The notes beneath the pieces are model-generated. The model saw only the letters and a list, made by a program, of their open reading frames with translations. It searched no databases and was not told the origin of the DNA. 37,193 nucleotides of DNA from Candidatus Aminicenantota bacterium (GTDB taxonomy: Bacteria; Acidobacteriota; Aminicenantia; Aminicenantales; Saccharicenantaceae). The position numbers and the translations under genes are program-made. The stretch spans positions 1 to 37,193 of the forward strand of contig JACIYI010000021.1 of the NCBI GenBank assembly GCA_014360005.1, in the 5' to 3' direction. Of this stretch, positions 15,740 to 23,765 are shown in pieces (positions within the stretch are counted from its first letter, which is position 1; every line of letters starts with the position of its first letter).

Positions 15740-15890
15740 CAACGACTGGTCAAAAGAACATTTTTACATATCATAAGTAACAAATTAGATATGTAATCAA
15801 TATCGAGACCTGCCCTTCAAAAAAATTTGCTTCTAAGCGAATTAAAAATCAACTGTAAATTACTAAAAATCTATAATTTAAAAAAATTGC

Positions 15891-15919
15891 TTGACATTTA
15901 TATCTTGATTACTTATTTA
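15891..15919 (+). promoter_or_regulatory. Sigma-70 promoter for the TonB-dependent receptor transcript
   Basis: A perfect TTGACA (15891-15896), a 17-base spacer and TATTTA (15914-15919) in AT-rich surroundings. Transcription from about 15926 would give a leader of about 370 bases before the receptor, including the short ORF and hairpins described separately. Confidence 0.6.
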
Positions 15920-16072
15920 ACTATAGAAACAAAGTCAATTATGAGCTTATGCTTTACATATAAATTATTTTTGTGCCGGACGGCCCGGAATGAGAATTAA
16001 ATTCACTAAATCCTGCCAGACCGTTAACAAAATACAACCCCTTAAAGTTTCCTGCCCTATTACAAAAATGCG

Positions 16073-16094
16073 GCTGAACCAGACTCAGCTTTTT
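16073..16094 (+). terminator. Weak terminator or attenuator-like hairpin in the receptor leader
   Basis: GCTGA and TCAGC form a 5-base stem (plus a flanking G-U pair) around a 7-base loop and run into TTTTT. The stem is short for an intrinsic terminator. Position between promoter and receptor makes conditional termination possible. Confidence 0.25.
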
Positions 16095-16230
16095 AAGAAA
16101 AGTTCTAACAAGCATCCCCAGAAAGATATTAAAAGAGGCTGCTGGTCCCAGCTTTTGCTATTTCCAGTCGGTCTGAAATTTCAGCTGTCATGAGGATCAT
16201 AAAAAAATCTATATGAGAAGGAGGTGAGAA

Positions 16231-16281
16231 ATGAGTGTCTTCAGTAACAACCGTTTGTGGCAAGGTAAAAAAATAGCATGA
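16231..16281 (+). CDS. Putative 16-residue leader peptide upstream of the TonB-dependent receptor
   Basis: A 16-codon ORF (MSVFSNNRLWQGKKIA) starts 5 bases after a strong GGAGGTG Shine-Dalgarno at 16220-16225 and ends in TGA at 16279, 13 bases before the receptor ATG. The receptor has its own AAGGAGG within that gap. The arrangement suggests translational coupling or leader-peptide control. No repeated codon run that would point to amino-acid attenuation is seen. It may be simply a fortuitous ORF; the good ribosome site is the main support. Confidence 0.35.
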   Translation: MSVFSNNRLWQGKKIA

Positions 16282-16294
16282 TGAAGGAGGAAAA

Positions 16295-19200
16295 ATGAAA
16301 AACAACAAAATCTTGCTGTTCGTCGTCAGCCTGTTGCTGCTGTTATCCGGTTTGGCTTTCTCGCAGGAAATGCAGACCGGGTCGATCAGGGGCAAGATTA
16401 CTGACGACAAGGACACCCCTCTGCCTGGAGTATCGGTTGTGATCACCGGCCCGGCGCTTCTCGGAAAGATGACCGCGGTGACCAACCAGGAGGGTGCCTT
16501 CAGGATTCCTGGGTTGCCTCCTGGTTCTAACTACGAGGTCAGAGCAGAACTCGATGGCTTTGAAACCGTTATCAGGAAAGGCCTTATTATCAGGGTGGGC
16601 ATGACGGTGACAGTTGACCTTAAGATGAATCCCTCCAGCCTTAAAGAAGAGGTTACCGTTATCGCCCCATCCCCGACCGTAGACGTGGTGCGGTCGACAA
16701 AATCAACTCTGGTCACCACGGAGATCCTGTCCTCGCTGCCTCTGAGCCGTACCTTCAGTTCAATTCTTACCATTGCCCCCGGTACTACCGGGACGAGCAT
16801 CTATGGAAGCGGCCGGGGCGAATCAGGTGCGGTGATCGATGGTATTCAGGCCAATGATTCAGACCAGAATGCGGTTGGAATCGGGACGGATGTTGGCATG
16901 GCCTGGGATATGGTTGAGGAAGCTGAATTGATCACCTCGGGCTCTTCGGCCGAGTATTATGGCTCCTCTCTGGGCCAGACGATAATGGTCATGAAATCAG
17001 GCGGGAACAAGCTGAGCGGAGAATTCTCATTTTATTATACCAACAAGGACCTGGTGCAGATTCACCTGCCCGAACCGGACCTGGCTACCCTCAACCTGGC
17101 CAAGCCTTCGATCCCGATTTATTCTTATGACGGCTCGGCCGCAGTGGGTGGAGCCATCATTAAGGACAGGATCTGGTACATGGCCGAGTTCAGGTACATA
17201 AACTCCAAGTATACCGGGAATTTCCGACCCACGGTCATCAACGGCAAGCAGTATAACAACTATGACCGTCCCCGACCCAATTATATCGGCTATCTGAAGC
17301 TGACCTTCCAGCTGGCAGAGAATGTCAGGGGCAGCCTGATGGGACATTACAGCATGCAGGATGTCCCTTACTACTACAGCGGCTGGAACCTGACCGATGA
17401 AGCCAATAAGCATAATAAACCCCGGCGGCTCAACTATGCCGGTACCGTTTCCTGGTTTATAGATAACAATACCATCCTGAACTTGAGAGCTGGCGGCATG
17501 TATTTCAAGTGGACCGGCACTAATACTGCCGAGGCTAACCCCGACGGACCCCATTTTATCGATAGTTACACTGGCTACATCTGGGGCAATACCGGACCTG
17601 AAGAATACACCTGGAAACCCAAGATCAACATTGTGTTATCCCTGACCAGATACGTGGATAACTTCCTGGGTGGAGAACACGAGTTAAAAGCTGGCCTGGA
17701 ATGGGAGAAAAACAGGGGCGACTGGGGCTTCTACATGAAGCAGCCGTTGTTCTGGTACTATTATGACGGCAGCCCCTATTACTGGCGGGCTCAGAACGGC
17801 GGAGTGACCGATCCGATTTACGGAGATGGCCTGCTGGAATATCTGGCCATGGGCACCACCTCCGGCTCCGGCTTTGAAAGCGGAATAACCTCCAGGATCG
17901 GCGGTTTCATCCAGGATTCTTTCAAGCTGAATCGGTTGACAGTTAATTTAGGGGCCAGACTTGACTACATCAAAGCCTGGGCTCCAGCCAGAGTAAAAGG
18001 TGCTACCTCCGACCCGGTAGCTCTGGCCATTGGCGAGACTTACTTTGAACCGTATTACGGTATTAATCCCTACGATGAAATTTCCTATGAGAAATGGGAT
18101 AATGCCTTTCCTTATGGCACCTTTTTCTCACCGCGAGTTGGGTTGACCTATGATTTGTTTGGCAATCACAAGACCGCGCTGAAAGCTTCTTTTGCCCATC
18201 AAGCGGAACCGTTTCCAACCGGGACATTCTCGGCCATGCATCCGCTAACCTGGAGGTCTTACACCTTTAACTGGTGGGATCTTAACGACAATGGCATTCC
18301 GGACGTGCCCGGGGTTGATGATTATGAAGAAGCCTATGGAGATACCCCGCTGGCCATGGTTTCAGATGCTTATTTGAAGGCCATCGACCCTGACTTGAAA
18401 GTTCCCTATGTGAACGAATTCAATTTCGGAGTGGAACACGAGCTGATCAAGGATTTCCAGCTGAGCGTTCATTACATTATTAAGAATAGGGGCAACCTCC
18501 TGGGTAGCGTTCTCTGGGACGAGGAGACCAACCGCTACTGGTATAACCACGAACTAGCGCCAGAATGGTGGGTTCCGTTTACCACTATCGTTCCTGCCTA
18601 CGGGATTTTCCCCGAGCAGCAGGTGACCATGTACTTCCTATCCAATGATGCTCCGGATCAGTTTTACCGTCTGACCAACGTGCCTGAGGCCAGCTGGAAA
18701 TTCCGGTCTCTGGAAATTGCTTTCAACAAGCGGATGTCCAATGGCTGGCAGCTCGGCGGTTCGGTGAATTTTTCCAAGAATCCAGGTAATTATCCAGTGA
18801 GCTGGCAGAGTTCCTTCTCCTTTGGGGCTTTTTCCAACGCTAACAAATTTGTCAATGGCTATGGGGAAATGCCGTACAGCCGTCCGACCATCATCAAACT
18901 CTATGGTACCTTCAACCTGCCCTACGAGATCATGTTTTCTTTCATCTTCCAGCACATCAGCGGCTCCCCCTGGGCAAGGACGGTCAGAGTTTTGCCGCCG
19001 ACTGATTGGGCTGAAGAAAATAACGTCAGTCCGGTTGGCTATACCATCAACGTGGAAACCCCTGGAACCAGGTGGAATGAAGCCTATGACAATCTTGACG
19101 TCAGGTTACAGAAAGATTTTCGCCTCGGTCCGGGAAGGTTTGGACTCTACGTTGATATCTTTAACCTCCTTGGGGCTTATACCCTGACTGTTAACAAAAA

Positions 19201-19327
19201 CCCGGCTGGCACCTGGAGACCGGTGGCGGAAGGTAGCTCTGATGGTACTTTTACTCCGGGCTCCCTGGGGCTTAGAGGATTCTCCGGCTCCAGACAGTTC
19301 AGATTTTCTGTCCTGTACCGTTTCTAA
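16295..19327 (+). CDS. TonB-dependent outer-membrane receptor, Oar/CarboxypepD_reg type
   Basis: Predicted outer-membrane beta-barrel that imports a ligand, or acts as an Oar-like adhesion/transport protein, using TonB energy. Signal peptide 1-23 (ends AFSQE). A carboxypeptidase-regulatory-like domain (about 28-112: GSIRGKITDDKDTPLPGV...) precedes a plug (about 115-245) and a long barrel to residue 1010. The last residue is Phe after FRFSVLYR, the terminal signature read by the BAM machinery. No SusD-type lipoprotein is adjacent, so it is not a classical SusCD pair. AAGGAGG lies 4 bases before the ATG. The tonB gene upstream and terminator immediately downstream (19351-19379) delimit its transcript. 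The substrate is unknown; nearby glycosidases make an oligosaccharide plausible but unproven. Confidence 0.93.
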   Translation: MKNNKILLFVVSLLLLLSGLAFSQEMQTGSIRGKITDDKDTPLPGVSVVITGPALLGKMTAVTNQEGAFRIPGLPPGSNYEVRAELDGFETVIRKGLIIRVGMTVTVDLKMNPSSLKEEVTVIAPSPTVDVVRSTKSTLVTTEILSSLPLSRTFSSILTIAPGTTGTSIYGSGRGESGAVIDGIQANDSDQNAVGIGTDVGMAWDMVEEAELITSGSSAEYYGSSLGQTIMVMKSGGNKLSGEFSFYYTNKDLVQIHLPEPDLATLNLAKPSIPIYSYDGSAAVGGAIIKDRIWYMAEFRYINSKYTGNFRPTVINGKQYNNYDRPRPNYIGYLKLTFQLAENVRGSLMGHYSMQDVPYYYSGWNLTDEANKHNKPRRLNYAGTVSWFIDNNTILNLRAGGMYFKWTGTNTAEANPDGPHFIDSYTGYIWGNTGPEEYTWKPKINIVLSLTRYVDNFLGGEHELKAGLEWEKNRGDWGFYMKQPLFWYYYDGSPYYWRAQNGGVTDPIYGDGLLEYLAMGTTSGSGFESGITSRIGGFIQDSFKLNRLTVNLGARLDYIKAWAPARVKGATSDPVALAIGETYFEPYYGINPYDEISYEKWDNAFPYGTFFSPRVGLTYDLFGNHKTALKASFAHQAEPFPTGTFSAMHPLTWRSYTFNWWDLNDNGIPDVPGVDDYEEAYGDTPLAMVSDAYLKAIDPDLKVPYVNEFNFGVEHELIKDFQLSVHYIIKNRGNLLGSVLWDEETNRYWYNHELAPEWWVPFTTIVPAYGIFPEQQVTMYFLSNDAPDQFYRLTNVPEASWKFRSLEIAFNKRMSNGWQLGGSVNFSKNPGNYPVSWQSSFSFGAFSNANKFVNGYGEMPYSRPTIIKLYGTFNLPYEIMFSFIFQHISGSPWARTVRVLPPTDWAEENNVSPVGYTINVETPGTRWNEAYDNLDVRLQKDFRLGPGRFGLYVDIFNLLGAYTLTVNKNPAGTWRPVAEGSSDGTFTPGSLGLRGFSGSRQFRFSVLYRF

Positions 19328-19350
19328 GGACAATACAATTAGGTGGCGAT

Positions 19351-19379
19351 GGGGAGGAGCGATAGCTCCTCCCCGTTTT
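19351..19379 (+). terminator. Intrinsic terminator of the TonB-dependent receptor gene
   Basis: Perfect 10-base stem GGGGAGGAGC / GCTCCTCCCC with a GATA loop, followed by GTTTT. It begins 24 bases after the receptor stop codon. This is the clearest rho-independent terminator in the window. Confidence 0.88.
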
Positions 19380-19475
19380 CCACTGCCGGCCAAGTCGGAG
19401 ACGAGCTTTGTCGAGTCTGGAAAGGCGGAGATGATGCCCATCATGTTTCCGGCTGGTGAAGAAAACTCGGGATAC

Positions 19476-19502
19476 TTGACAGAAATTGGAGTCTGTTATA
19501 CT
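19476..19502 (+). promoter_or_regulatory. Candidate sigma-70 promoter of the ROK regulator
   Basis: Perfect TTGACA (19476-19481) and TATACT (19497-19502). The spacer is 15 bases, shorter than ideal; a register with TACTTA gives 17. Transcription would start near 19509, just before the three GGCAAGGA repeats. Confidence 0.5.
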
Positions 19503-19516
19503 TAATGAAACTGATT

Positions 19517-19569
19517 GGCAAGGAGAACTTTTCCTGGCTGGCAAGGATTGGTTCTTGAACGGGCAAGGA
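19517..19569. repeat. Three direct GGCAAGGA repeats in the ROK gene leader
   Basis: Exact copies at 19517-19524, 19540-19547 and 19562-19569, spaced 23 and 22 bases apart, about two helical turns. They lie between the promoter and the ROK start codon, where a bound repressor would block transcription. A 7/8 match (GGCAAGGT) occurs in the receptor leader at 16259-16266. Because each copy contains AGGA, a role in ribosome binding or chance purine richness is an alternative. Confidence 0.5.
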
Positions 19570-19581
19570 AAGGAATGATAA

Positions 19582-20817
19582 ATGATCCCTGTAGGCAACT
19601 CCAAATATATCCTCCGGGTAAACAAAAAAAAGGTCCTGAACCTCATCTATAACAGCAAGTCAATTTCGAGGGCTGAAGTAACCAAGGTCAGCGGAATCAG
19701 TGCTCCCACCGTCTCCAGGATTGTGGATGGTTTTATAGAGGAAAAGCTGGTGGAAGAAGTCGGGGTTGGCCAGTCGACCGGCGGTCGGCGCCCGAAATTG
19801 CTGCGCTTGGCTGCGGCCGATAACTACATAATAGGCATCGACCTGGGGACGACCAATATCTATGGGGTGCTGGCTGACCTGAATGCCAGCATCATTCATG
19901 AAGAAAAGCGCCCGACCAAGCTGGAAGAAGGCTTTTTCAGCATAATGGACCAGACCGCTGAAATCATAGACCTGCTCAGCCAGAAAACCGCCGAAAAGAA
20001 AAAAAGATTGTGCGGCATCGGTATGGCTGTGGCCGGTTTGATCAACAAGAACCGCAACATAGTCGAGTTCTCCCCGAACTTCCACTGGCACGATGTCGAT
20101 ATCATAGGCACTCTGGGCCAGAGGTTTAGCCTCCCGATTTATTTTGATAACGTCACCCGGGTCATGGCCCTGGGAGAGCTCTGTTACGGAGTGGGCAAGC
20201 AATATAAGAATTTCGTTTTCATAAATGTCGGTTATGGTATCGGAGCCGGCATCATCATTGACGGGCAACCTTTGCTCGGAGCGGTTGGCATGGCCGGGGA
20301 ATTCGGGCACATTACGGTTGATAAGGACAGTAAGACCCAGTGTGATTGCGGGAATTTCGGTTGCCTCGAAGCCCTGGCTTCAGGCCAGGGGATTGCCCGG
20401 GCGGCCCGAAATGAGTTAAAAAAAGGAGCCCAGAGCATTCTGCTGGAGATGTGCGCAGGCGACATCAATAAGGTAACCGCAGAAATGGTGGCCAGGGCCG
20501 CCAAGAAAGGAGATTCTCTGGCCTGGAATATTTTCAGCCAGGCCGCAGAATACATCGGCCTTGGCATTTCGGCCCTCATCAACCTGTTTAATCCTGAAGT
20601 TGTGGTCCTGGGTGGCGGGGTCATTCAGGCCGGAGAAATACTATTCGACCATGTTCGTAAGACCATCAGGGCCAGGGCTCTCAACAGGAGCGCCCGGGGA
20701 GTACCATTGCTGCCGGCAACTTTCGGACTGAAAGCTGCGGCCATGGGGGCTGTGTCCCTGGTTATGAACAAATTGCTTAACCTGGAACTGGAGTGTTTTC
20801 TATCAAAGGAGAAATAA
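19582..20817 (+). CDS. ROK family sugar-responsive transcriptional regulator
   Basis: Probable repressor (NagC/XylR type) of the sugar genes that follow. The N-terminal winged HTH spans about 16-65, with recognition-helix region GISAPTVSRIVDGF (38-51). The ROK domain begins at IIGIDLGTTN (83-92). Its zinc site is H243 with C254, C256 and C261 (CDCGNFGCLE). In ROK kinases an ENDAN motif carries the catalytic Asp; here the aligned stretch is DNVTR (189-193), with Val in place of that Asp, so kinase activity is unlikely and ligand sensing is its likely role. AGGAA precedes the ATG. The symporter gene lies 344 bases downstream on the same strand. Triplicate repeats in its own leader suggest autoregulation. 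Length (411 residues) is normal for HTH-ROK proteins. Confidence 0.9.
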   Translation: MIPVGNSKYILRVNKKKVLNLIYNSKSISRAEVTKVSGISAPTVSRIVDGFIEEKLVEEVGVGQSTGGRRPKLLRLAAADNYIIGIDLGTTNIYGVLADLNASIIHEEKRPTKLEEGFFSIMDQTAEIIDLLSQKTAEKKKRLCGIGMAVAGLINKNRNIVEFSPNFHWHDVDIIGTLGQRFSLPIYFDNVTRVMALGELCYGVGKQYKNFVFINVGYGIGAGIIIDGQPLLGAVGMAGEFGHITVDKDSKTQCDCGNFGCLEALASGQGIARAARNELKKGAQSILLEMCAGDINKVTAEMVARAAKKGDSLAWNIFSQAAEYIGLGISALINLFNPEVVVLGGGVIQAGEILFDHVRKTIRARALNRSARGVPLLPATFGLKAAAMGAVSLVMNKLLNLELECFLSKEK

Positions 20818-21161
20818 TATTGGGAGTTATCAGGCCAGATAGTTCAATTATTTTTTTCTGATTCTTTGATATAGGGAAATGGCAAGCGAAAATTTTCCTG
20901 GCCTGAGATTTTTTTGCTGAGCAATTTATTTAATTTAAGAAACAAAGTTAGGTCTGATGTTTTTAGCTAAATGGCTCTTAAAAAAAATATACTTCAATGA
21001 TGAATCATTCTTGGCTAAGATTTTTAAGTTCCTGTCAAATTCCTGTCCTTTTAAATTAAAATCAATAGCCCAATCAGAAGAATACAGCCCGATTATTACT
21101 TTTACCAAATTTCTTGTTGCACCTCTTTCCTTAAAAGCTTTAAAAACAGGGGAAAAATGAT
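20818..21161. promoter_or_regulatory. Leader region of the symporter-led operon
   Basis: A 344-base AT-rich gap. TCAGGCCAG (20830-20838) and CTGGCCTGA (20898-20906) are perfect 9-base inverted arms with a 59-base loop, followed by seven Ts (20909-20915): a possible terminator for the ROK gene. AATGAT-GA-ATCATT (20996-21009) is a short dyad. TTCCTGTC is repeated at 21029-21036 and 21040-21047 with an 11-base period. Overlapping ORFs of 67 and 78 codons on opposite strands have no support. A clear -35/-10 pair was not found. Confidence 0.4.
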
Positions 21162-22787
21162 ATGAATCCATCTGGTTTAACGATGCCGGTTTTAGACATG
21201 GTGATAATAGCGGTTTATATTATCGCCGTCCTGGCCCTGGGCCTTCTTTCCGTTCGCAAAGTTCAGTTATCAAGCCAGCAATATTTTCTGGCTGGAAAAT
21301 CTCTTCCCTGGTTCATGGTTGGAGCCGCTCTCTTTTCGGCCAATATTTCCACTATTCACCTGGTGGGCCTGGCTGCCTCCGGTTATAACGAAGGTCTGGT
21401 CTGGGGAAATTTTGAGTGGATGGCCACTTTCTGCTTGATAATCCTGGCCCTGGTCTTTGCCCCCTTTTATTTCAGAACGAAAATATCGACGCTTCCGGAA
21501 TTTCTGGAAAAGCGATACAGCCGGGGAGCCAGGATAATTGTGGCCATTATGGCCATAGTCGCCGCCCTGTTCATTCATATCGGCATGAGTATTTATGCCG
21601 GGGCCATAGTGTTCAAAACATTTTTTGGTATTAATGTCATAATTTCTATTCTGATCATCTCCATCATCACAGCCATCTATACCGTCCTGGGTGGGTTGAA
21701 AGCCGTGGTGGTTACCGAATCCATTCAAACGGTCATCCTCATCGTGGGGGCGGTGGTGGTGACTGTCTTTTGCCTTCTGGCCTTGCCGGCTCATGGCATT
21801 ACCGGCCTGGGCCAGCTGAAGGCAGCCCTGCGACCTGAACAGTTGAGCATGCTCCACACCAACAGTCGGGTGGGGTTGAACTGGTACGCGGTCTTCCTGG
21901 GATACCCGGTTCTGGGTATCTGGTACTGGTGCACCGACCAGACCATCGTTCAGCGGGTCCTCGGAGCCAGGACCGAAGCCGATGCCCAGCACGGGCCCCT
22001 GTTCGCCGGGCTGCTGAAGATCACCCCGGTCTTCATCATGGTCCTGCCTGGGGTGCTCGGTTATGTTCTTTTCAAAGACATCATCGGCAACAATGCCAAC
22101 GAGACCCTGCCGGTTCTGATATTGAAGCTGATCCCGGTCGGAGTCAGGGGAGTTATCGCCGCGGCTCTGCTGGCCGCCCTGATGAGCACCATTTCCGCCG
22201 CCCTTAACAGCGCGGCCACCCTGGTGGCCATCGATGTGGCCAGAAACATCAAACCCCAGTTATCAGACAGACAACAGGTTAACATCGGCCGGGTCAGCGC
22301 CGTAGTCATCATGTTGCTGGCCATTGCCTGGTCAACCCAGGGGGGAAGATATTCGAGCATTTTTGAAGCCATCAATGCTATCGCCTCTGACCTGGCGCCG
22401 CCCATCACTACGGTCTTTCTCTGGGGTGTTCTCTGGAAAAGGGGAACAAAACAGGCGGCCCTGGCCACGCTGATTATCGGGTTCATGATGGGTATTACGG
22501 CCTTCATCCTGGACCTGCCCGTTTTCGGGACCGAAAAAATCATCACCGAAAAATTGGGCATTCACTTTATGATGCAAGCCTGGTGGATGTTTGTGATCTG
22601 CAGCCTGATTTTTGTTGTGGTCAGTCTGCTGACACCGAGGCCGGCGGCTGACAAGGTGGAAGAGGTAACCTGGAAGAGCCCGCGCTACATTCTTAACAAG
22701 GGGGCCTACAAAGGCTGGTCTGATCCCAGAGTGCAGGCCGGCCTGTTGTTTGCCTTAATGGTGGTTTTATATTTTATTTTTAGATAG
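21162..22787 (+). CDS. Sodium:solute symporter (SSS family, SglT-like)
   Basis: Inner-membrane transporter expected to import a sugar or related solute with sodium. About 13 hydrophobic segments fill the 541 residues, starting with LDMVIIAVYIIAVLALGLL. The family signature region with the sodium site is ALMSTISAALNSAATLVAID, which aligns with the Ser-rich TM8 of vSGLT. The length fits sugar-type SSS members better than proline or pantothenate carriers, but the substrate is inferred mainly from context: a ROK regulator upstream and a sugar kinase 18 bases downstream. AGGGGA lies about 10 bases before the ATG. It is the first gene of a tight six-gene run. Confidence 0.92.
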   Translation: MNPSGLTMPVLDMVIIAVYIIAVLALGLLSVRKVQLSSQQYFLAGKSLPWFMVGAALFSANISTIHLVGLAASGYNEGLVWGNFEWMATFCLIILALVFAPFYFRTKISTLPEFLEKRYSRGARIIVAIMAIVAALFIHIGMSIYAGAIVFKTFFGINVIISILIISIITAIYTVLGGLKAVVVTESIQTVILIVGAVVVTVFCLLALPAHGITGLGQLKAALRPEQLSMLHTNSRVGLNWYAVFLGYPVLGIWYWCTDQTIVQRVLGARTEADAQHGPLFAGLLKITPVFIMVLPGVLGYVLFKDIIGNNANETLPVLILKLIPVGVRGVIAAALLAALMSTISAALNSAATLVAIDVARNIKPQLSDRQQVNIGRVSAVVIMLLAIAWSTQGGRYSSIFEAINAIASDLAPPITTVFLWGVLWKRGTKQAALATLIIGFMMGITAFILDLPVFGTEKIITEKLGIHFMMQAWWMFVICSLIFVVVSLLTPRPAADKVEEVTWKSPRYILNKGAYKGWSDPRVQAGLLFALMVVLYFIFR

Positions 22788-22805
22788 AGCACCTAAATCA
22801 GGGAA

Positions 22806-23699
22806 ATGATGGAAAAGATAAAGCCAGAAATTGTGGCTATCGGGGAAATTTTGTGGGATATCTTTCCCGATGAAAAAAGAATAGGAGGAGCCCCGGCCAA
22901 TTTCGCTTATTACATTACTAGACTGGGGGCAAAAGCTGCCCTGGTCAGTCGGGTCGGCCAGGATTCTCTGGGAGTTCAGGCTTTAGCTGCCTGCCGGGCG
23001 GCTGGTCTGGTTACAGATTTTATTCAGAAAGATCTTTGCCATCCAACTGGAACGGTCCGGGTTGAGCTGGATGACCAGGGCATTCCGAAGTTCCAGATTG
23101 AAAAGGACGTGGCCTGGGATTATCTGGAAGAAGAGGAGGCCCTGTTCTCGCTGGTGGAAAGAGCCGGGGCCCTTTGTTTTGGCACCCTGGCCCAGAGACA
23201 CCAGAAGAGCAGAAGGCTAATCCAGCAGCTGCTGGCCCGGTCTGGAGACGGATGCTTAAAAGTTCTGGACATCAATTTGAGGGAGCCTTTTTTTGACCGG
23301 CAGGTCATAGAGCTCTCTTTGCAGGCGGCAGACGTCTTAAAACTTAATTCAGATGAATTAAGGACCATCTCCAGGCTCTTATCCTTGAGTGGAGAAGAAG
23401 GCCAGGTGCTTAGCTCTCTAATGGAGAAATTCTCGCTCCAGGTCATTGCCCTGACCCTTGGGAGCAAAGGCAGTCTGATAATAACCCGCGATGGAGAGTC
23501 AAGGCATCCCGGCTATCTGGTTAATGTGGTGGATACGGTTGGGGCTGGCGACGCTTTTACAGCCGGGCTGGTTGAAGGACTTTTAAGGGGTATGAAGCTT
23601 GACGAAATCAGCAAGTTGGCCAACCAGCTGGCCAGTTTTGTCTGTACCCGGCCGGGGGCCTGGGTGAATGTTTCGGATTTGGTTAGACCGGCGTCCTGA
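22806..23699 (+). CDS. PfkB family sugar kinase (fructokinase-like)
   Basis: ATP-dependent cytoplasmic kinase that phosphorylates a sugar entering through the neighbouring symporter. The N-terminal IGEILWDIFP (12-21) and RIGGAPANFA (25-34) are typical of bacterial fructokinases. KLNSDE (179-184) and the C-terminal signature DTVGAGDAFTAG (243-254) follow, with D249 as catalytic base and GAGD as anion hole. Length (297 residues) is normal. The start could be the ATG at 22806 or the next codon, also ATG; the AGGGA spacing slightly favours the second. If the zinc dehydrogenase downstream makes a ketose, this kinase would give a ketose phosphate, but that route is inference. Confidence 0.9.
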   Translation: MMEKIKPEIVAIGEILWDIFPDEKRIGGAPANFAYYITRLGAKAALVSRVGQDSLGVQALAACRAAGLVTDFIQKDLCHPTGTVRVELDDQGIPKFQIEKDVAWDYLEEEEALFSLVERAGALCFGTLAQRHQKSRRLIQQLLARSGDGCLKVLDINLREPFFDRQVIELSLQAADVLKLNSDELRTISRLLSLSGEEGQVLSSLMEKFSLQVIALTLGSKGSLIITRDGESRHPGYLVNVVDTVGAGDAFTAGLVEGLLRGMKLDEISKLANQLASFVCTRPGAWVNVSDLVRPAS

Positions 23700-23765
23700 A
23701 CTGGAGAATAGCCAATCTGGCCGGGACGGAACGGTTGAGGTAGAAATAAATTGGCGGAGGAGAAC

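Larger units (their letters stand above)
15740..16230. other. Long leader region of the TonB-dependent receptor
   Basis: AT-rich until about 15,960, then mixed. It holds the promoter at 15891-15919 and two short hairpins followed by T-runs: GCTGA/TCAGC at 16073-16089 then TTTTT, and a weaker GCTG/CAGC near 16140-16154 then TTTT. A 67-codon ORF at 15990-16193 has no Shine-Dalgarno or recognisable similarity and I do not call it. Confidence 0.4.

Noticed and set aside
14921..15742. 273-codon minus-strand ORF
   Set aside because: It lies antisense to tonB, which has the SxxxH membrane motif and TonB domain; the long open frame is a by-product of GC-rich codon usage.
15990..16193. 67-codon ORF in the receptor leader
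   Set aside because: No ribosome site, no recognisable similarity, and it crosses the attenuator-like hairpin.
16295..19327. Classical SusC/SusD polysaccharide utilisation locus
   Set aside because: The receptor has an Oar-like layout and no SusD-type lipoprotein follows; a terminator closes the gene directly.
19505..19558. 17-codon ORF in the ROK leader that spans two GGCAAGGA repeats
   Set aside because: It has no properly spaced Shine-Dalgarno and its start almost overlaps the likely -10 element, so the repeats are better read as DNA sites.
20935..21171. Overlapping 67-codon plus and 78-codon minus ORFs before the symporter
   Set aside because: They are AT-rich and Lys/Phe-heavy, lie in opposite orientations over the same bases, and have no good ribosome site or similarity.
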